Below, piece by piece: positions 48,226 to 56,944 of a stretch of DNA of 64,000 bases. A model generated the notes under the pieces. The model was given only the letters and a program-made list of their open reading frames with translations. It had not been told where the DNA came from and searched no databases. Each line of letters begins with the position of its first letter. The stretch's first letter is position 1. Location: NCBI GenBank assembly GCA_963802765.1, contig CAWDJZ010000009.1, forward strand, positions 139,741 through 203,740, written 5' to 3'. Origin of the DNA: Gaiellasilicea sp963802765 (lineage in GTDB: Bacteria > Actinomycetota > Thermoleophilia > Gaiellales > Gaiellaceae). A program made the translations under genes and the position numbers.

Positions 48226-49289
48226 AGCGTCGCGCCGACTGACTCGAGCTCGCGGAGCGAGGCGAGCCGTTTGAGCGAGTCGAGCTCGATCTGGCGGACA
48301 CGCTCGCGCGTCAGGCCCAGCCGTCGCCCGATCTCCTCGAGCGTCTTCGGCTCCGCATCCGTGAGCCCGTAGCGGAGGACAACAACCTGCCGCTCGCGGT
48401 CGGAGAGCGCCGCGAGCGCCTCCTTGAGCGCCTGGCTGCGAAGCGACAGCTCGACCTGCTCCTCTGGGAGCGGGCCCTCGCCGGCGACGAAGTCACCGAA
48501 CACGGCGTCCTCGGTGTCCCCGACCGGCTGGTCGAGGCTCGTCGAGGCGCGGGCCGCGGCGCGTACCTCTAGCGCCTGGTGCACCGGCAGCGACGCCTCC
48601 TCGGCGATCTCCTCGAGCGTCGGCTCGCGGCCGAGCTGCGTCCAGAGCGTCCGCTCGGCCCGATTCATCTTCTGCAGCCGCTCGACGATGTGGACGGGCA
48701 TCCGGATCGTGCGCGCCTTGTCGGCGAGGGCGCGGGCGACCGCCTGGCGGATCCACCAGGTCGCGTACGTGGAGAACTTGAAGCCGCGGCGCCAGTCGAA
48801 CTTCTCGACCGCGCGGATGAGGCCGAGCGTGCCTTCCTGGATCAAGTCGAGGAAGGGCAGGCCCTGGTTGCGGTAGTTCTTCGCGATCGAGACGACGAGG
48901 CGCAGGTTCGACTGGATCATCTGCTGCTTCGCCAGCATGTCTCCGCGCTCGATCCGCTTCGCCAGCTCGACCTCCTGCGGCGCCGTCAGCAGCTGGTGCC
49001 GGCCGGCCTCGCGCAGGAAGAGCTGGAGCGCGTCCGTCGTCGTCTCCTGGGGCGCGGAGATCGGCGCCGGGGGCGGAGGCGGCTCCTCGGGCTGTGTGCC
49101 GTCGACGAGCTCGATCCCGCGCCGGTCGAGCTCGCGATAGAGCGCGTCCTGCTCGAGCGCGTCGAGCTCGTGCGTCTCCACGACCTCGGCCAGCTCCGCG
49201 GCCTTCAGCGAGCCGGCCTGCTCAGCCGTCTCCAGCAGCTGCAGGAGCTCGTCGTTCCGGAGCAGCAGGTCGATGTCGACGGTCCTCAT
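48222..49289 (-). CDS. RNA polymerase sigma-70 family factor 2 (RpoD/SigA-like)
   Basis: 355 residues without frame breaks. The N-terminal helical segment (RTVDIDLLLRNDELLQLLE) and an acidic/proline-rich linker precede the core: DALQLFLREAGRHQLLTAPQ, MIQSNLRLVVSIAKNYRNQG, LPFLDLIQEGTLGLIRAVEK, FKFSTYATWWIRQAVARALA, and region 4 RERQVVVLRYGLTDAEPKTL with LTRERVRQIELDSLKRL. This is the better candidate for a primary-type sigma factor, although it is short for one. It begins with ATG 49289. Two sigma-70 genes lie tail-to-tail sharing CTAG, with no terminator between. Confidence 0.93.
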   Translation of the reverse strand: MRTVDIDLLLRNDELLQLLETAEQAGSLKAAELAEVVETHELDALEQDALYRELDRRGIELVDGTQPEEPPPPPAPISAPQETTTDALQLFLREAGRHQLLTAPQEVELAKRIERGDMLAKQQMIQSNLRLVVSIAKNYRNQGLPFLDLIQEGTLGLIRAVEKFDWRRGFKFSTYATWWIRQAVARALADKARTIRMPVHIVERLQKMNRAERTLWTQLGREPTLEEIAEEASLPVHQALEVRAAARASTSLDQPVGDTEDAVFGDFVAGEGPLPEEQVELSLRSQALKEALAALSDRERQVVVLRYGLTDAEPKTLEEIGRRLGLTRERVRQIELDSLKRLASLRELESVGATL

Positions 49290-49722
49290 GCGGCCAGCAG
49301 TCTCCTACCCGACAGCTTCTAGCCTCCAAACCCGACTGTCCAGTATGCGGGAAGCACACCGCGCGCGATAGGGCCAGTGCACGAGAACACGAGAAGCGGC
49401 GGGCTTGCTTCTTGAAGTGGACTGCGGGAAGCTAATTCAGCCGGTGAACGAGCGAGAACGGGTGAGGACGGGAAACGTCGCAACGCGTGCAGGCATGGGG
49501 GATCGCGGGACTTCCGCCCTCTAGGCAAGCCAAACCCGGTATCGGCCAGATCCGAACGTTCTGGCGTTTTTATGGCGTCTGAGGCGCCAGGGCGCGCGTC
49601 GCGATCAGCGGAACCACGCGCTCGACCGAGGAGGTCTCCGGCCTCACGCAGCTTTGAAAAATTGCCCGAGAAGTGGTTTGCTGCACAGGGAACAAAACCA
49701 AGGCGGGGGGGACAGGGGGCAC
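49290..49722. other. 433-base intergenic region between divergent genes
   Basis: It separates the sigma factor gene (minus) from a haloperoxidase gene (plus) and is less GC-rich than its neighbours. On the minus strand TGGACA and TAGAAG near 49320-49350 could form a promoter, though spacing is only about 15. A weak inverted repeat CTGGCG/CGCCAG surrounds a TTTTTA run near 49560-49590. No ORF here looks real, and I see no tRNA or known RNA. Confidence 0.5.
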
Positions 49723-51072
49723 ATGGGACGTAAACGATTCGGCTGGCTCATCGCGGTGGCAGTCGGTGGGCTCGTAGGGGCGCTCGGCGTCGTCGGCGCA
49801 TCGGCAGCACCACCCGCTGAAGCAGACGCCAGTGCAGTCACGCAGTGGAACCTCATCGCGGTCAACACGCTCACCGGGCTTCCAGGACCGGCGGGCGGAG
49901 CACCGCCAGCATCTCAGATCCACGTGGGTATGGTCCAGGGGGCCGTGTACGACGCGGTCAATGCGATCACGCCGAAGCATTCCCGGCCGTACCTCCTGAA
50001 CAGACGGTTCGGCAACCGAGCATCCGATGAAGCCGCGGTCGCGACAGCGGCGTACATGGTTCTCAAGAACATCGTCGAGACGGTTCCCGATAACTTGCTC
50101 CCCACGAAGGCGACGCTGCTCGCGTCACTCGCTCTGCAGTACGGGGCGGCGAAGGACGCGATACCCGACTCGCCGTTCAAGGATCAGGGAGTCGAGGCCG
50201 GGACCGCGGCCGCGCAGGCCATGATCGAGGCGAGACAGAGTGACGGACGCTTCGGGCCGTCCCAGTGGGTGCCGAACCCGAACCCTGGGCACTGGGATCC
50301 GGTGGCGCCGAACGGGACGACGGTGCAAGACCCCACTCCGTGGGTGGGCGGCGTCGCGCCGTTCCTGATGGAGAGCTCATCGCAGTTCCGAAGCCAGGGC
50401 CCCAACGCTCTGACGAGTGCCGCCTACGCGGCGGAGTTCATCGAGGTCAAGGCGCTCGGCGGTGACGGCGTGGTGACGCCCTCGGCCCGCACGGGAATCC
50501 AGACCTACATGGCCAAGTGGTGGCAGAGCACGCCGGTCGCGAGCTGGAACGACGTTGCCCGCCAGCTCATCGCCCGGAACCACCTCGACGCCGCCGACAG
50601 CAGTCGTCTCCTCGCGATGCAGAACCTTGCGGCGGCGGACGCAGCGATCAACGACTGGAACGACAAGTACCACTTCGACTTCTGGCGGCCGTTTCAAGCG
50701 ATCCGCAAGGCGGCACTGGACGGCAACCCCGCAACTTCGCCTGACCCGACGTGGACGCCGCTGCTCTCGGCACCCTACCCCGATCACGTGTCGGGACACC
50801 TCGGCCTGGACGGCGCCCATACCGGCGTGCTGGAAATGTTCTTCGGCAACGCACCCGCAGGGGGCTACGAGATCACGAGCAGCTTCGTGAATCCCGGCGG
50901 GCCCGCTACTCGTCCGTTCAGCAGCTTCAATCAGGCGCTCGACGAGCTCGTCGAGGCCCGCATCTGGGCAGGCCTCCACTTCCGCAACGCGGACGTGCAG
51001 GGCCGGCAGCTCGGAGCGAACGTCGCGAACTTCGCAGCCGCGAACTACTTCCAGCCCGTGGGCAACCACTGA
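49723..51072 (+). CDS. Secreted vanadium-dependent haloperoxidase-type / PAP2-superfamily protein
   Basis: 449 residues with a Sec signal (GWLIAVAVGGLVGALGVVGA). The vanadate-site elements are visible: Lys and Arg in DKYHFDFWRPFQAIRK, the SGH element in YPDHVSGHLGLDG (VSGH for the usual PSGH), and a late Arg...His in EARIWAGLHFRNADVQGRQ. The N-terminal half (VNTLTGLPGPAGGAPPA; VYDAVNAITPKH) matches bacterial VHPO-like proteins. These enzymes oxidise halides with peroxide or act as phosphatases; which applies is unknown. It starts at ATG 49723 and is followed by a good hairpin terminator. Confidence 0.87.
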   Translation: MGRKRFGWLIAVAVGGLVGALGVVGASAAPPAEADASAVTQWNLIAVNTLTGLPGPAGGAPPASQIHVGMVQGAVYDAVNAITPKHSRPYLLNRRFGNRASDEAAVATAAYMVLKNIVETVPDNLLPTKATLLASLALQYGAAKDAIPDSPFKDQGVEAGTAAAQAMIEARQSDGRFGPSQWVPNPNPGHWDPVAPNGTTVQDPTPWVGGVAPFLMESSSQFRSQGPNALTSAAYAAEFIEVKALGGDGVVTPSARTGIQTYMAKWWQSTPVASWNDVARQLIARNHLDAADSSRLLAMQNLAAADAAINDWNDKYHFDFWRPFQAIRKAALDGNPATSPDPTWTPLLSAPYPDHVSGHLGLDGAHTGVLEMFFGNAPAGGYEITSSFVNPGGPATRPFSSFNQALDELVEARIWAGLHFRNADVQGRQLGANVANFAAANYFQPVGNH

Positions 51073-51104
51073 CGCGCAAGCGACGCCGCCCGTGCGGCAA
51101 GTCC

Positions 51105-51133
51105 GAGAAGGCCCGCTCCCAGCGGGCCTTCTC
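51105..51133 (+). terminator. Hairpin terminator after the haloperoxidase gene
   Basis: A perfect 13-bp stem (GAGAAGGCCCGCT/AGCGGGCCTTCTC) with a CCC loop lies 33 bases after the stop. The following 235 bases to 51368 show no gene or repeat that I can support. Confidence 0.85.
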
Positions 51134-51368
51134 ACATCTCGGCCGATTCGTGCGTTGCGCCCGAGGACAGGCAGCGCGCCCGCGAGTTGTTCTCCCGGAC
51201 GGTGCTCGGCTCCCAGGCCAAGACGCGACCGGCGTCCTTGTGTCGACCCCGCTGAGCCGCCGCCGCCTCGAGTACGTCACTTCTCCGCGCACGCGCGCGA
51301 TCCCAGGGAACGCGTGCCCCGGCGCACCGGTACCGCGTCGACTTTGCCGCAACGCGGGTAGCCCAGGG

Positions 51369-52154
51369 TCAGTGACGCGTGCCGAGCGTGAGCAGATACG
51401 GACGTGGGTAGACGACCACGTTGTCCTCACGGTAGGCCTCGAAGAAGTCGACCCAGGATCGGTGAAACTCCTCTCGACGCTCGTCGTCAAGGGCTCGTAC
51501 GACGCCTTTCGTCGGTCCGTACGACGTCGTGAAGAGCTCCCAGGAGGCCTCTCCCGACTCGACCACGAGCGGGGACACGTGCTCCTCGAACTGCAGGTCG
51601 AACGCACCTCCGAGGAGTGACTCGGCGTAGTCGGCTCGCCCCCAGTCGAATGGGTTCCCGATACCGGGCGGGGGCGTGGGGAGAAACGGGCCCATCATGC
51701 GGAGCATCTCGCTCTCCGGTGTCCACGCGGTCAGAGCGATGCGGCCACCCGGTCGCGTCACGCGTGCGAGCTCGTTCGCGACCGCGGCATGATCGGGGGC
51801 GAACACAACGCCCACGCTCGACACCACGGCGTCGAAGCGCGCGTCCTCGTACGCCATCTCTTCCGCATCCCCAACCTCGAACGTAACCTCGACACCCTCT
51901 TCGTCGGCTCGGGTGCGCGCAGTCTCGATGAGCACGGGTGAGAGATCGAGTCCGACCACATCTGCGCCGCGCTTCGCCGCGAGGATCGCGACCGCTCCCG
52001 TTCCGGTCGCAGCGTCGAGCACCGCTTCTCCCGGCTGGGGGTCGATCCGATCGACGACAAGTGTGTGCATGTCGCGAAGCGTGTTCGTGATTCGTTCGTA
52101 CGGGCCGTCGCCCCAGATCACGGCCTGGCGCGCCTTGAGCTCGGCGAAGGCCAT
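51369..52154 (-). CDS. Class I SAM-dependent methyltransferase (UbiE-like)
   Basis: 261 residues from ATG 52154, chosen because CAGGAGGA lies at a good distance upstream; an in-frame start at 52190 is possible. Motif I is VLDAATGTGAVAILAAKRGA, then VVGLDLSPVLIETARTRA, VGDAEEMAYEDARFDAVVSS and VTRPGGRIALTAWTPES. The pattern fits the Methyltransf_11/UbiE group acting on small molecules. No neighbour defines a pathway. The 3' end is close to the 51.1-51.4 kb gap. Confidence 0.9.
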   Translation of the reverse strand: MAFAELKARQAVIWGDGPYERITNTLRDMHTLVVDRIDPQPGEAVLDAATGTGAVAILAAKRGADVVGLDLSPVLIETARTRADEEGVEVTFEVGDAEEMAYEDARFDAVVSSVGVVFAPDHAAVANELARVTRPGGRIALTAWTPESEMLRMMGPFLPTPPPGIGNPFDWGRADYAESLLGGAFDLQFEEHVSPLVVESGEASWELFTTSYGPTKGVVRALDDERREEFHRSWVDFFEAYREDNVVVYPRPYLLTLGTRH

Positions 52155-52323
52155 TTCCCAATCCTCCTGAGTGGGCGGTCTCCTGAGCATACGACCGTGC
52201 CGCGGCCGAGGACCGCTTCGAGGCCCAGTTGCGCGAATGCACGAGAACGGGCGTTATGTCAAGTTGGCACAGGAGCCTCGGGCGTGCGCTCTCTCCCCGT
52301 CTCGACACGGTCGAGCAGGCTCC

Positions 52324-53263
52324 TCAGAACCCCGCCGAGCGGGCGCCTGTCGCGATCAGGAGCAGGATGATCGCCGCGATGATGAGCCGGTACCAGACGA
52401 AGATCGAGTAGTCGTGGCGGCGCACGTAGCCGAGCAGCCCCGCGATCGCCAGCAGCCCGCTGCCCGCCGCCGCCAGCATGCCGACCAGGAACGGCCCTGC
52501 GGATCCGGGCGGCAGGTCGCCCAGCAGGACGTCTGTGACGCCTTTGAGCACCACCGCGCCGAGCACCGTCGGCACGAGCAGCAGGAATGAGAACCGCGCC
52601 GCCGCGTCGCGGTCGAGCCGGAGGAACCGGCCCGCGGTGATCGTGATGCCGGAGCGGGAGACGCCCGGCATGAGCGCGAGGCTCTGGGCGACGCCCACGC
52701 CCAGTGCGGCCTTGAGACTCAGGTCCCCCATCTGCCGCTCGCTGCGGCTGCCGGTCGGCGATCCAGAGCAGGCCGGCAAAGAACGCGAGCGCGAGCGCGA
52801 TCTGCCACGGCTCCCCGAGGTGCTCCGCGATCAGGTCCTCGCCGACGAGCCCGACGACCGCGGCGGGGATCGTCGCGACGAACACGAACCAGGCGATCTT
52901 CTCGTCTGCGGTCTCGAGCCGGCGCGTGCGCAGCGTCCCCACCCACGCCGCCACCAGCCTCCAGATGTCGTGCCAGAAGTACCCGACGACCGCGACCAGG
53001 GTCCCGAGATGGAGCGCGACGTCGAACGTCTGGTTGAACGCCTCGTGCTCCTTCAGGTAGTCCCAGTCGCCGAGCCAGGGGACGAGGATCAGATGCCCCG
53101 AGGAGGAGATCGGCAAGAGCTCGGTCGCACCCTGAACGACGCCGAGCACGAACGCCTGCCAGTTGGGAAGCGCGTCGGGGCTGTCCCCCGCGCCGAGCAC
53201 CGTGAGCACGGCCGCGGCCAGCAAGGCCGCGGCGGCGACGATCCAGACTCCCGCGCGGCCCAC
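52324..53263 (-). CDS. uppP: Undecaprenyl-diphosphatase (UppP/BacA), frame-broken
   Basis: About 313 residues, polytopic. It recycles the C55-PP lipid carrier of peptidoglycan synthesis and confers bacitracin tolerance. Signatures: GVVQGATELLPISSSGHLIL with the conserved Glu, Ser and His, and after an extra base near 52757, LMPGVSRSGITITAGRFL with the catalytic Arg and FSFLLLVPTVLGAV. The C-terminus is hydrophobic, ending IIAAIILLLIATGARSAGF. It begins with ATG 53263 and has an N-terminal helix (AGVWIVAAAALLAAAVLTVL). Confidence 0.96.
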
Positions 53264-53611
53264 GACGGCATCCTAGGGACCGTCTCGCGGTAGCCAGAAC
53301 GAGAACTTGTCGCAATTTGCAGACAACACCGTCGCGAAGTACTTGCCCGAAGAGGACACCCCCGTTACGTTCCTGCCTGCAGGGAGCACGGAGCGCGATT
53401 AGGTCGAAGCCGAGCTCGAGGGCCGTACGCGGAAGCGGAAAGTCAGCGGGCACGGTGGACGAAAGCGCCACCGGCTCCCTGAATTAATTGGCGCAAGCGC
53501 CGGATCTGCGGGAGCAGATCCGGCGCGCGCAAGATCCCTGAAGGCGGGCGCTTTCGCGCCCGCGGGTTCAATGATCAGCCTCGAGCTCGGATCCCGTTAG
53601 GATCGCCGCTT
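53264..53611. other. 348-base divergent intergenic region with two or three hairpins
   Basis: It lies between uppP (minus) and a small membrane gene (plus), so both hairpins are in a promoter-side position rather than at a 3' end. Hairpins: 53498-53523 (11-bp stem, GGGA loop) and 53543-53562 (8-bp stem, TTTC loop), preceded by a smaller GGCG/CGCC inverted repeat at 53489-53500. CCCTGAA occurs twice (about 53476 and 53535). No ORF is convincing. A leader RNA or attenuator for the plus-strand gene is possible. Confidence 0.5.
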
Positions 53612-53812
53612 ATGCACTTGCGCATGCCGTCGATCGATCAAGGGGTGCAGGCGTTTGCCTGGGCCGTCTTCTTCTTTCTCGTCCTCTGGCTCGGCATGAT
53701 CCTGCTCGGGGTCGCGGGCGGCACGTCGCTGATTCTGTCGCTCGTCGCCGCAGGGGCGATCTTCCTCTTTGTGCGGCTGCGGGGCGAGGACCGCCCCGGC
53801 GAGACGCGCTAG
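53612..53812 (+). CDS. Small two-helix membrane protein
   Basis: 66 residues with two hydrophobic segments: AFAWAVFFFLVLWLGMILLGV and GTSLILSLVAAGAIFLFV, ending in a charged tail RGEDRPGETR. No family is recognised. The start is ATG 53612 or 53624. A clean hairpin follows, and a hairpin-rich leader precedes, which supports a real stand-alone gene. Confidence 0.6.
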   Translation: MHLRMPSIDQGVQAFAWAVFFFLVLWLGMILLGVAGGTSLILSLVAAGAIFLFVRLRGEDRPGETR

Positions 53813-53833
53813 CGCTTCCGTTCTCCTGAGCTC

Positions 53834-53884
53834 ACGGCGGCGGCGTCCATCCAGACGTCCTCTTCGGACGGACGCCGCCGCCGT
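53834..53884. terminator. Long GC hairpin terminator between convergent genes
   Basis: Fifteen paired bases (ACGGCGGCGGCGTCC with GGACGCCGCCGCCGT) around a 21-base loop lie 21 bases after one stop and 21 bases before the convergent stop. It probably serves both genes. Confidence 0.8.
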
Positions 53885-53905
53885 GCAATCCCCTTGTCCC
53901 GGGGC

Positions 53906-54475
53906 TCACGCGTCGTCGCGGCTGCTCCGGGTCGTCGTCACGGTCGGCTCCTCCTCAGGGTGTGGAGGGACCCGACGCTCGGCGGTCAGCGGCTCGTCCG
54001 CGTCGCGCTCGACCACCCGCGTCTCTTCGTCGGTGCGCCTGGTGACCGGCACCGGCTCGGTGCGCGGGCCGGCGGTGTCGAACGAGAACCCGAAGACGAG
54101 CCCGATCCCGAAGGCGACGGCCGGGAGGATGTTGCCGATGTCTGCCACGGCGCCGTGGATCCCGAGGTCACGCGACCAGTTCGACGTGTTCATCCAGTCC
54201 GCGGGTTGCCGCGCCAGGAGCACCCAGCCGCCCACCGCGAGCACGGGGAGGAAGCCGATGAGGAAGACCCCGAGCGAGAACCGAGGCCACCCCCACTTCG
54301 TCCAGCCGCCGAGGAGCTGCGACAGCGCCATCGTCAAGCCGGCCGCCGCGATCACCCCGTACGTGGCCCAGTACTCGCTGTTGCTCTCCGTACCGATCTG
54401 CGTCGCGATCCAGAGCAGGATGCCGGCGACGGCCGCTCCGGCAAGCGTCGAGATCCCGCGTGTCACTCCGATCAT
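53906..54475 (-). CDS. Four-helix membrane protein of unknown function
   Basis: 189 residues. Hydrophobic segments: STLAGAAVAGILLWIATQIG, WATYGVIAAAGLTMALSQLL, SLGVFLIGFLPVLAVGGWVLL and VADIGNILPAVAFGIGLVFG. The C-terminal 50 residues are hydrophilic, rich in Arg, Glu and Thr and probably cytoplasmic. The arrangement looks like small actinobacterial inner-membrane proteins, but I recognise no family. Confidence 0.75.
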   Translation of the reverse strand: MIGVTRGISTLAGAAVAGILLWIATQIGTESNSEYWATYGVIAAAGLTMALSQLLGGWTKWGWPRFSLGVFLIGFLPVLAVGGWVLLARQPADWMNTSNWSRDLGIHGAVADIGNILPAVAFGIGLVFGFSFDTAGPRTEPVPVTRRTDEETRVVERDADEPLTAERRVPPHPEEEPTVTTTRSSRDDA

Positions 54476-54498
54476 CGCTGCCTCCGTTCCACAGGGGT

Positions 54499-54523
54499 TC
54501 CGACCGGGTTGTTCCCGGTCGGA
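54499..54523 (-). terminator. Hairpin terminator downstream of the 54542-55162 gene
   Basis: A perfect 10-bp stem (TCCGACCGGG/CCCGGTCGGA) with a TTGTT loop, extended by an outer near-complementary stem (about 54483-54536). It lies 19 bases beyond the stop of the minus-strand gene to its right. Confidence 0.75.
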
Positions 54524-54541
54524 GGTGAAACGGAACAGGCA

Positions 54542-55162
54542 CTAGTTCAGGTGCAACCTCCGTTCGTCGAAGCGGGCGGAGTGCAGCTCGGCGTGGAACT
54601 CCTCGAGCGCGAGCCGGGCATCCCCGGCGAACACGTGCTCGACGACACCGATCTCCTCGTCGTTCGCGAACGGGAGGTCGACGTGCGCCTGCGAGACGAG
54701 GTTGACCGAGAGAGCGCTGCACGCGGGACAGCGCACGGCGAGCCCGAATCGCCGCTCGCCGGGGGCGACCGCGACGAACGAGGACGGGAAGACCGGCCGC
54801 GGCCGACCCTCGGGATAGCAGTAGAAGCTCCACGGCCACTCCCCCGCGCGCAGGTGCGATGCGGCCGCGCCGAGCAGCTCTTCCGCCGCGTCTGCGGTGC
54901 GCGAGGTCATCAGGTCGACGAAGGGGCCGGCGTGAGCGCCGAGTGGCGCCCAGTCGAGGTCGTCGTGGGCGACGAGCCCGGGATGCTCCTCGCCGCAGCG
55001 GCAGTCGAAGCGGACGCCGTAGACCGCCGGGTGCGCTGCGCCCGGGAGCCGCTCGAGCAGGCGGAACGACGAGAGCGACACGTGGGCGTGCTCTCGCCGG
55101 GGACACGCGAACGTGTATCGGGCCGTGAGCGCGTCGTACATCGTCTCCATTGTCATCGGCAC
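54542..55162 (-). CDS. Hypothetical protein with paired Cys (zinc-ribbon-like) sites
   Basis: 206 residues. Three Cys clusters: FACPRREHAH, DCRCGEE and RCPACSALS, suggesting zinc binding. YDALTARYTFACP begins the protein. Trp/Tyr-rich WPWSFYCYPEGRPRP lies near residue 115. I do not recognise the family. The gene is monocistronic, with its own terminator, in a block of small uncharacterised genes. The start (ATG 55162) has an alternative Met three codons in. Confidence 0.65.
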   Translation of the reverse strand: MPMTMETMYDALTARYTFACPRREHAHVSLSSFRLLERLPGAAHPAVYGVRFDCRCGEEHPGLVAHDDLDWAPLGAHAGPFVDLMTSRTADAAEELLGAAASHLRAGEWPWSFYCYPEGRPRPVFPSSFVAVAPGERRFGLAVRCPACSALSVNLVSQAHVDLPFANDEEIGVVEHVFAGDARLALEEFHAELHSARFDERRLHLN

Positions 55163-55199
55163 GACGGACGGGCCGCCTTAGCCGTGCGTCCGGGCGCCG

Positions 55200-55733
55200 T
55201 CAGTAGCTCAGCAGCGACTGGACGTCGTAGCCGGAGAGCTTGTCGCGTCCGTGCAGGAACTCGAGCTCGATCACGAACAGCACGCCGACGACTTCCCCGC
55301 CGAGCTGCTCGACGAGCTCCGTCTTCGCCTTGGCCGTCCCGCCGGTGGCGAGCACGTCGTCGTGAACGATCACGCGGGAGCCCTTGCCGAGCGCATCCGC
55401 GTGCACCTGCAGGCTGTCGGTGCCGTATTCGAGGTCGTAGGTCGCCTCGACCGTCTCCCAGGGGAGCTTGCCCGGCTTCCGTGCCGGCACGAAGCCGCAG
55501 CCGAGCCGGTCGGCCAGCGCGCCTCCGAAGATGAACCCGCGCGCCTCGGCGCCGAGGATGACGTCGGGCCGGAGCGGCCGGGCGAGCTCCTCGAGGCGGT
55601 CGAGCGTCTCCCGGAAGTACACCGGATCGGCGACGAGCGGCATCAGGTCCTTGAAGACGATCCCGGGCTTCGGGAAGTCCGGCACGTCGCGGACGCGGTC
55701 ACGCAGGTCGAGCGCTGCTCCCGGGGTGCTCAC
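55200..55733 (-). CDS. apt: Adenine phosphoribosyltransferase
   Basis: 177 residues. LRDRVRDVPDFPKPGIVFKD is the classic N-terminus; the base-binding loop is GAEARGFIFGGALA; the PRPP-binding motif is VIVHDDVLATGGTAKAKTEL. It makes AMP from adenine and PRPP, which fits purine salvage alongside the nucleoside hydrolase and transporter at 15-26 kb. It is the last gene of the minus-strand pgsA cluster, 9 bases after the MerR-type gene. Confidence 0.97.
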   Translation of the reverse strand: MSTPGAALDLRDRVRDVPDFPKPGIVFKDLMPLVADPVYFRETLDRLEELARPLRPDVILGAEARGFIFGGALADRLGCGFVPARKPGKLPWETVEATYDLEYGTDSLQVHADALGKGSRVIVHDDVLATGGTAKAKTELVEQLGGEVVGVLFVIELEFLHGRDKLSGYDVQSLLSY

Positions 55734-55742
55734 TGCTCGACT

Positions 55743-56456
55743 CTACCTCTCGGCGAGGAGCCGGAGCTCCCGCCAGAAGAGCAGCCGCGACAGCTCCTGC
55801 GAGGTCTCTGCGAGCTGCTGGAGGTCCTCGAGACCGGTCTTCCGCCGCTCCGCGTTGCGCGAGCGCAACGCCGGCGCGACCAGCTGCTCCAGGAGCCCTG
55901 CCTCCCGGCCGGCCGAGTTGCGGAACGTGCGGAGGTGGCGCGCGTCGATGCCGTACTGGGCGAGCCGCGCGCACGCAGCCGCGATGTCGACGTCGCCCTC
56001 GCGGTAGATCCGGTCGCCGGACTCGATCCGCGGCGCGAGCAACCCGTATTCCTCGAGTGCCCGTGCGAAGGCGGCGTCGATACCCGTCCGGTCGCACAGC
56101 TCCTCGAAGTCGAGCTCGCCCTCCTGCTCCCCGAGCACCGTGTGCCGCTTGCGCGTGCGGTTGGCGGCGTCGGGCCGGGTGGCCAGCTCCTGGCGGATCA
56201 CGCGCAGGGGCAGGAACTCGTCGCGTTGCAGCCTCAGGATCGTCTCCAGCCGCTCGACATCCTCCTCGCTGAAGAGCCGGTAGCCGCCGCGTGTCCGCTT
56301 GGGCGTCAGCAAGCCCTGGTCCTCGAGATAGCGGATCTTCGAGATCGAGATGTCCGGGAACTCCGGCTGCAGCCGGGCGCAGACCGCGCCGATCGTATGC
56401 AGCCGGGGCTGGTCGGATCTCCGCTGCGTGCCGGTTGTGGGCGTCGTGGTGCTCAT
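55743..56456 (-). CDS. ftsR: MerR-family regulator, FtsR-like
   Basis: 237 residues. The MerR HTH and wing read HTIGAVCARLQPEFPDISIS, KIRYLEDQGLLTPKRTRGGY and RLFSEEDVERLETILRLQ. A long C-terminal helical effector region follows without a metal or drug-binding pattern. In actinobacteria this gene sits next to the GarA/OdhI FHA gene, as here (ATG 56456 overlaps the FHA stop), and the C. glutamicum and M. tuberculosis homologues regulate cell-division genes such as ftsZ. Symbol given on context and similarity. Confidence 0.85.
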   Translation of the reverse strand: MSTTTPTTGTQRRSDQPRLHTIGAVCARLQPEFPDISISKIRYLEDQGLLTPKRTRGGYRLFSEEDVERLETILRLQRDEFLPLRVIRQELATRPDAANRTRKRHTVLGEQEGELDFEELCDRTGIDAAFARALEEYGLLAPRIESGDRIYREGDVDIAAACARLAQYGIDARHLRTFRNSAGREAGLLEQLVAPALRSRNAERRKTGLEDLQQLAETSQELSRLLFWRELRLLAER

Positions 56457-56916
56457 CGGCGCAGGAAGGTCAGCCGGTACTTGCCGATCTGGACCTCGTC
56501 GTCGTCGTCCAGCTCGGCCGACTCGATCCGCTTGCGGTTCACGAACGTGCCGTTGAGGCTGCCGAGATCGGTGATCGTGAACGTCTCGCCGTCGCGAACG
56601 AGCTCGGCGTGACGGCGGGAGACGGTCACGTCGTCGAGGAACACGTCGCACTCGGGCGAGCGGCCGATCAGCGTCCGCTCCGCGGAGGGGAAGAAGCTCT
56701 CCCCCGCCCTGCCGCCGCCGGAGCGCACGACGAGCGCCGGGCCCTTCCCGCCGACCTCCTGGAGGGCGGCGCCGGGGTCATCAGCCAGCTCCTCGGGCGT
56801 GTACGACATCGTCTGTTCGCCCGCCTCCCCTTGTGCAGGAGCGAGCCGCAGCGCGCACAGTAGTTCGCCGCTTCCGGGTTCTGGAAGCCGCACTCGGGAC
56901 AGTAGACGTGACTCAC
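56453..56916 (-). CDS. Zinc-ribbon plus FHA domain protein (GarA/OdhI-like), frame-broken
   Basis: About 154 residues. ATG 56916 starts a zinc ribbon (VYCPECGFQNPEAANYCARC). A lost G in a GGGG run near 56830 breaks the frame; then comes a linker with EQTMSYTPEEL that resembles the ETT/phospho-Thr segment of GarA, and an FHA domain (RTLIGRSPECDVFLDDVTVS, RRHAELVRDG, DLGSLNGTFVNRKRI). GarA and OdhI are Ser/Thr-kinase switches that inhibit 2-oxoglutarate dehydrogenase and activate glutamate synthesis. A zinc ribbon fused in front is a difference from mycobacterial GarA. Confidence 0.86.
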
Positions 56917-56944
56917 GGTTCAGGCCGCCCTTCGGCGAGCCAGC

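Noticed and set aside
49319..49528. A 69-codon minus-strand ORF in the 49.3-49.7 kb gap
   Set aside because: No ribosome-binding site, no family resemblance, and codon pattern unlike neighbours.
51134..51368. Short ORFs between the haloperoxidase terminator and the methyltransferase
   Set aside because: They are fragments of frames with no start signal or domain; I treat the stretch as intergenic.
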